From Betaproteobacteria bacterium (GTDB taxonomy: Bacteria > Pseudomonadota > Gammaproteobacteria > Burkholderiales > SG8-39): DNA of 10,664 nucleotides. Below are positions 7,680-10,664 of the stretch, piece by piece. The position numbers were made by a program, and so were the translations under genes. A model generated the notes under the pieces. It saw nothing but the letters and a program-made list of their open reading frames with translations, was not told the DNA's origin and made no database searches. Positions within the stretch are counted from its first letter, which is position 1. Each line of letters starts with the position of its first letter. The DNA lies in NCBI GenBank assembly GCA_011391185.1, contig JAABRB010000089.1, forward strand, positions 1 to 10,664, read 5' to 3'.

Positions 7680-7688
7680 GTAGAAGTA
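7656..7688 (-). promoter_or_regulatory. Predicted CarH operator: three contiguous 11-bp direct repeats
   Basis: Read on the minus strand the units are TACTTCTACAT (7678-7688), GACTTATACAT (7667-7677) and TACTTCTACAT (7656-7666). The outer two are identical and the middle differs at two positions. Each fits the nAnnTnnACAn 11-bp repeat pattern that I recall for the Thermus CarH operator, where three tandem repeats are bound by a CarH tetramer. The array ends 4 bp before the -35 hexamer of the regulator promoter and covers the photolyase start codon. A bound tetramer could therefore block both divergent promoters. The repeats are seen directly; the protein-DNA match is inference. Confidence 0.8.
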
Positions 7689-7692
7689 TTAA

Positions 7693-7721
7693 TTGACAGA
7701 ACAAGAGGGAGTATATAGTAT
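7693..7721 (+). promoter_or_regulatory. Sigma-70 type promoter of the carH operon
   Basis: TTGACA (7693-7698) is a perfect -35 hexamer. TAGTAT (7716-7721), after a 17-bp spacer, is a 4/6 -10 hexamer; TATAGT (7714-7719), with a 15-bp spacer, is a 5/6 alternative. The region is AT-rich against a high-GC background. Either choice places transcription start within a few bases of the carH ATG at 7733, so the mRNA would be nearly leaderless. The adjacent 11-bp repeats make occlusion by CarH plausible. Confidence 0.7.
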
Positions 7722-7743
7722 TTGTACATCTTATGTCGAACGG
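7722..7743 (-). promoter_or_regulatory. Possible second, weaker CarH half-operator over the carH start
   Basis: On the minus strand AAGATGTACAA (7722-7732) fits nAnnTnnACAn, and CCGTTCGACAT (7733-7743) fits except at position 2. Both lie in the same 11-bp register as the main array, 44 bp from its nearest edge. The second unit overlaps the carH start codon, so coding constraint may explain part of it. Tentative. Confidence 0.3.
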
Positions 7744-8668
7744 TCCTCACAACTCGGCGAACCGGTCCGGGGGCGACGAGCTCCCCATCCGCACCATCGC
7801 CTCCCTGACCGGGGTGAACGCGGTGACGTTACGTGCCTGGGAGCGCCGCTACGGCCTCATCCAGCCCCTGCGCACGCCCAAGGGACACCGCCTGTACACG
7901 CACTCGCATCTGGAATTGATCCGGCGCGTGCTCGCCCTGGTCGAGCGAGGCGTGCCGATCAGTCGCGTCCGCGTGCTCCTCGACGCAGAGCCCGCGGCAG
8001 GCGACAGGCCGCACGGCGATGGGCCCTGGCGCGCCTACATCGATTCCATGGCGGCCGCGGTCACGCGATTCGACGATATGGAGCTCGACCGGACCTACGA
8101 TGAAGCGCTCTCGTTGCATCCGGTGGAGCGCGTCACCCATCGGCTGCTCATGCCTCTGCTGCGCGACCTCGGGGACCGGTGGCGCGACCTCTCGGGGGCG
8201 ATCGCGGAAGAGCATTTCTTCGGCTTCTACCTGCGCAGCAAGCTGGGTTCGCGCCTGCAGCACGTCACGCGTTATACGACGGGGCCGCGACTGGTGGCGG
8301 CCTGCGCGCCTGGCGAGCAGCACGAGATCGGCCTGATGTTGTTCGCGCTCCAGGCCAATGCGGCGGGCCTGCGTACGGTGCTGCTGGGCGCCGACACACC
8401 ATTGGCAGACCTCGCGATCGCTCAGCGCCGCTCAAAGGGCGAGGCGGTGGCGATTTCGTCGTCGGTCGACCCCGCGCCAGGTCTGCTGGAGCGCGATCTG
8501 CCCAAGCTGGTGCGCCATTGCGGCGTGCCGGTGTTCGTCGGCGGCGCCACGGCAGTGCGCCACCGCAAAGCAATCTCCGCCGCCGGCGCTACCCCCCTCG
8601 GGGTCGAGCTCCAGGACGGCGTACGTCTGATCAAGGCGGCACTCGAACAGAAAGGAAGTGGAAAATGA
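7733..8668 (+). CDS. carH: CarH/LitR-type MerR-family regulator with B12-binding photosensory domain
   Basis: This 311-residue repressor has a MerR-type winged helix (residues about 18-84: TIASLTGVNAVTLRAWERRY, then LRTPKGHRLY), a helical bundle (about 98-180) and a Rossmann B12-binding domain (about 185-305). The light-sensing signature W-x9-EH is present as W150, E160, H161. The lower cobalt ligand is predicted at His197 in GEQHEIG, 47 residues after the Trp (46 in Thermus CarH: W131 to H177). GADTPLADL and VGGAT line the cobalamin pocket. By family knowledge, the adenosylcobalamin-bound tetramer binds operator DNA in the dark, and light cleaves the Co-C bond and dissolves it. Residue 151, next to the Trp, is Arg where Thermus CarH has His132. 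No Shine-Dalgarno sequence precedes the ATG. Proteobacterial homologues are usually called LitR. The stop overlaps the next start (ATGA). Confidence 0.93.
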   Translation: MSNGPHNSANRSGGDELPIRTIASLTGVNAVTLRAWERRYGLIQPLRTPKGHRLYTHSHLELIRRVLALVERGVPISRVRVLLDAEPAAGDRPHGDGPWRAYIDSMAAAVTRFDDMELDRTYDEALSLHPVERVTHRLLMPLLRDLGDRWRDLSGAIAEEHFFGFYLRSKLGSRLQHVTRYTTGPRLVAACAPGEQHEIGLMLFALQANAAGLRTVLLGADTPLADLAIAQRRSKGEAVAISSSVDPAPGLLERDLPKLVRHCGVPVFVGGATAVRHRKAISAAGATPLGVELQDGVRLIKAALEQKGSGK

Positions 8669-9714
8669 GCATGGCAGCGAAGGTGGCGATCGATTGGGTC
8701 GAGCAGGGCCTGGTGCCGGACGCGGTGATCCGTCGCGGCATCCGGCGACTGTGCGAGCAGCGCTTGCGCGAAATCCAGTCCGGCGACTGCGAGGCTGCAG
8801 CGCGGGCCACCGAGCGCTTCGTCGGCGCGATGAACGCCGCGGAGATCGCTCTCGTTCCGCATGTTGCGAACGAGCAGCACTACGAGGTGCCCGCGGAATT
8901 CTATGCGCTCGCGCTTGGGCCGCACCGCAAGTACAGCTGCGCGTGGTGGCCGCCGGGCGGGACCGATCTCGCCCAGGCCGAGGCCGCAGCGCTTGCCTTG
9001 ACCTGTAAGCATGCCGGGCTCGCAGACGGCCAGGACGTGCTCGAGCTCGGCTGCGGCTGGGGCTCGCTCACCCTGTGGATGGCACAGCACTACCCGGGCA
9101 GCCGCATCCAGGCGGTCTCCAACTCGCACTCGCAGCGCACCTGGATCCTCGGCGAGGCACAACGCCGCGGCCTCGGCAATGTCGAGGTGATCACGGCGGA
9201 CATGAACCACTTCGACTCCGAGCGGCACTTCGACCGGGTCGTGTCAGTCGAGATGTTCGAGCACATGCGCAACTGGAACGCGCTGTTCGCCCGCGTGCAA
9301 CAGTGGCTGCGGCCGGGCGGGCGCTTCTTCATGCACGTCTTTTGTCACCGTGCCACGCCATACGCTTTCGTGGACAGCGGGCCGTCGGACTGGATGAGCC
9401 GCCACTTCTTCTCCGGCGGCATGATGCCGAGCGACGAGCTCGCGCTGCGCTTCCAGGAGCAACTTCGAATTGTGCAGCGCTGGCGGTGGGACGGCCGGCA
9501 CTACGAGCGGACCGCGAACGCGTGGCTCGCGAACGTGGACGCCCGCCGCGCGCAGATTCTGCCCGTGCTCGCAGCGACCTACGGCGACGCCAGCGCCGCC
9601 CAGTGGTTGCAGCGCTGGCGGATCTTCTTCCTGGCCTGTGCCGAGCTCTTCGGCTTCCGGGACGGGCAGGAATGGTGGGTGAGCCACTACCTGTTCGAGC
9701 GCCCGGCCAGCTAG
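8665..9714 (+). CDS. Cyclopropane-fatty-acyl-phospholipid synthase-like methyltransferase
   Basis: This 349-residue SAM-dependent enzyme of the CMAS/CFA family modifies unsaturated acyl chains of membrane lipids. The SAM motif is VLELGCGWGSLTLW (125-138). The active-site residues of E. coli CFA synthase (C139, E239, H266, Y317) align with C92 in KYSCAWW, E199 in MFEH, H224 in FMHVFCH, and Y280 in HYERTANAW. The bicarbonate-binding core thus looks intact. It is somewhat shorter than E. coli CFA (about 380 residues), and relatives in such clusters may methylate rather than cyclopropanate, so the exact product is open. The start is the ATG overlapping the carH stop, with AGGAAG about 8 nt upstream; an in-frame ATG two codons later is a minor alternative. 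Translational coupling to carH suggests dark-repressed, light-induced lipid modification. Confidence 0.88.
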   Translation: MSMAAKVAIDWVEQGLVPDAVIRRGIRRLCEQRLREIQSGDCEAAARATERFVGAMNAAEIALVPHVANEQHYEVPAEFYALALGPHRKYSCAWWPPGGTDLAQAEAAALALTCKHAGLADGQDVLELGCGWGSLTLWMAQHYPGSRIQAVSNSHSQRTWILGEAQRRGLGNVEVITADMNHFDSERHFDRVVSVEMFEHMRNWNALFARVQQWLRPGGRFFMHVFCHRATPYAFVDSGPSDWMSRHFFSGGMMPSDELALRFQEQLRIVQRWRWDGRHYERTANAWLANVDARRAQILPVLAATYGDASAAQWLQRWRIFFLACAELFGFRDGQEWWVSHYLFERPAS

Positions 9715-9748
9715 GCCCTCGCACGCAATTGCTTCTCCGGTGGATCGC

Positions 9749-10264
9749 ATGTCTCTTGCTGTCAACGTATCGCTGTTTCAGGTGGGCTGGTTCGCTTGCG
9801 TGCTGGGCGCGGCGCAGGGTCTGCCCTGGATCGGCGTACTCGTCGCCGCGCTCGTCGTGGGTTGGCACCTCGCCCGCGCGACGCAGCCGCGGCGCGAGCT
9901 CGTACTGCTCGCCGTCGCCGCCGCGGTCGGTGCGGTATTCGAGACGCTCCTCGTCCAGGCGGGCTGGGTACGTTTCGAGTCCGGCGTGCTCGTCGAGGGT
10001 ATGGCGCCCTACTGGATGGTCGCGCTGTGGGTGGTCTTCGCCACCACGCTCAATGTCTCGCTGCGCTCGCTGCGTCCACACCTCCTGATTGCCGCGCTGC
10101 TCGGCGCGATCGGTGGCCCGGCGGCGTATTACGCCGGTGCACGGCTGGGCGCGCTCGAGTTCGGCGCCACCGGTGCCGCACTCGTCGCGCTCGCCATCGG
10201 CTGGGCGATCCTCACCCCGGCGCTTCTGAGCGCGGCGCGACGGCTCGACGGGTACGCGCGATGA
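9749..10264 (+). CDS. DUF2878 family integral membrane protein
   Basis: This 171-residue protein is almost entirely hydrophobic, with about five membrane segments (near residues 5-22, 27-42, 50-70, 86-104, and 112-160 in part). It has a conserved-looking core APYWMVALWVVFATTLNVSL (86-105) typical of DUF2878. The family has no established reaction. It is repeatedly seen beside CFA-like enzymes, DUF1295 and photolyases in proteobacteria, which suggests a role in lipid modification or export at the inner membrane. The ATG at 9749 is preferred because GGTGG stands 5 nt before it; an in-frame GTG at 9740 would add three residues. It follows the CFA-like gene by 34 bp and its stop overlaps the next start (ATGA). 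Confidence 0.85.
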   Translation: MSLAVNVSLFQVGWFACVLGAAQGLPWIGVLVAALVVGWHLARATQPRRELVLLAVAAAVGAVFETLLVQAGWVRFESGVLVEGMAPYWMVALWVVFATTLNVSLRSLRPHLLIAALLGAIGGPAAYYAGARLGALEFGATGAALVALAIGWAILTPALLSAARRLDGYAR

Positions 10265-10664
10265 TGGACGTCGCCACACTCTGGCTCGCTGCGCTGCCCG
10301 TGCTTCTCGGCCTGGGGCTGGTCGCGTGGGTGATGGCCACGGCACGGCGCAATGCCGGGCTGGTGGATATTTTCTGGTCGCTGTTCTTCCTCGCGGGCGC
10401 CGCCGCCTATGCGGCCGTCGACCTGGGGCAGGGGGGGCGCGCGCTGTTGGTGCTCGTGGTCGTGGCGATCTGGTCGCTCCGACTCGCGATCCATCTGGCG
10501 CTGCGCAACTGGAACGCGCCCGAGGATCACCGCTACCGCGCAATCCGCGCGCGCAACGAGCCCGGCTTCGCCTGGAAGAGCCTGTATCTTGTATTCGGCA
10601 TGCAGGCGGTGCTGGCCTGGCTGATTTCGGCGCCGCTCGCCGCCGCGATCGAAGCGCAGGGCAC
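10261..10664 (+). CDS. DUF1295 family membrane protein (steroid 5-alpha-reductase-like fold), 3' end missing
   Basis: The gene is cut by the right window edge after 134 codons and has no stop. The product begins MMDVATLWLAALPVLLGLGL and shows a first membrane segment (about 7-25), the family motif RRNAGLVDIFWSL (29-41), a second and third hydrophobic stretch (about 40-75), and DHRYRAIRARNEPGFAWKS (95-113), followed by another segment (114-128). These match DUF1295, a family related to steroid 5-alpha reductases and isoprenylcysteine methyltransferases. No specific substrate is established for the bacterial members. Its start overlaps the DUF2878 stop as ATGA, so translation is probably coupled. 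A second ATG immediately follows the first. Confidence 0.88.
   Translation, partial: MMDVATLWLAALPVLLGLGLVAWVMATARRNAGLVDIFWSLFFLAGAAAYAAVDLGQGGRALLVLVVVAIWSLRLAIHLALRNWNAPEDHRYRAIRARNEPGFAWKSLYLVFGMQAVLAWLISAPLAAAIEAQG

Noticed and set aside
7656..7688. CRISPR-like reading of the tandem repeats
   Set aside because: Units of 11 bp without spacers and only three copies do not fit a CRISPR array; the operator reading explains size, spacing and position.
8179..8664. Upstream extension of the CFA-like frame inside carH
   Set aside because: This part is out of frame with the carH coding sequence and translates to shadow-like sequence; the ATG overlapping the carH stop has a ribosome binding site and gives a normal family N-terminus.

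Overview
The window is about 10.7 kb of high-GC bacterial chromosome. Its protein families (methylcrotonyl-CoA carboxylase, branched-chain amino acid type binding protein, CarH/LitR with photolyase and a cyclopropane-synthase-like enzyme) and its codon use fit a proteobacterium, most likely a betaproteobacterium of the Burkholderiales/Rhodocyclales kind. The lineage is inferred from protein resemblance only, because no rRNA or tRNA gene is present.

Left part (1-5515): a minus-strand pair holds the beta subunit of methylcrotonyl-CoA carboxylase (leucine breakdown) and, 22 bp downstream of it, the start of a small secreted protein cut by the window edge. Divergent from these are a plus-strand membrane-associated family 2 glycosyltransferase and a UDP-glucuronate decarboxylase (UDP-xylose synthase), suggesting a small module that makes and perhaps transfers a UDP-xylose-type sugar. 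Converging on it is a minus-strand gene for a periplasmic ABC-transporter binding protein, with no transporter subunits nearby.

Middle (5516-6242): about 730 bp without an intact gene. It holds the frameshifted C-terminal remnant of an IS91-like transposase, two overlapping perfect palindromes directly after it, further direct and inverted repeats, and an imperfect hairpin in the leader of the binding-protein gene.

Right part (6243-10664): this is the most interesting section. A class I CPD photolyase (minus) is divergent from a MerR-type regulator with a cobalamin-binding domain of the CarH/LitR kind (plus). The regulator is followed by a tightly packed operon: a cyclopropane-fatty-acid-synthase-like methyltransferase, a DUF2878 membrane protein and a DUF1295 membrane protein that runs off the right edge. 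The regulator has the W-x9-EH light-sensing signature (W150, E160, H161) and the candidate cobalt-ligating His197. In the 53-bp AT-rich divergent gap and over the photolyase start lie three contiguous 11-bp direct repeats, a textbook layout for a CarH operator, beside a near-consensus sigma-70 promoter for the regulator. The working model is that B12-loaded CarH represses in the dark, and light releases it to switch on DNA repair and membrane-lipid modification together.
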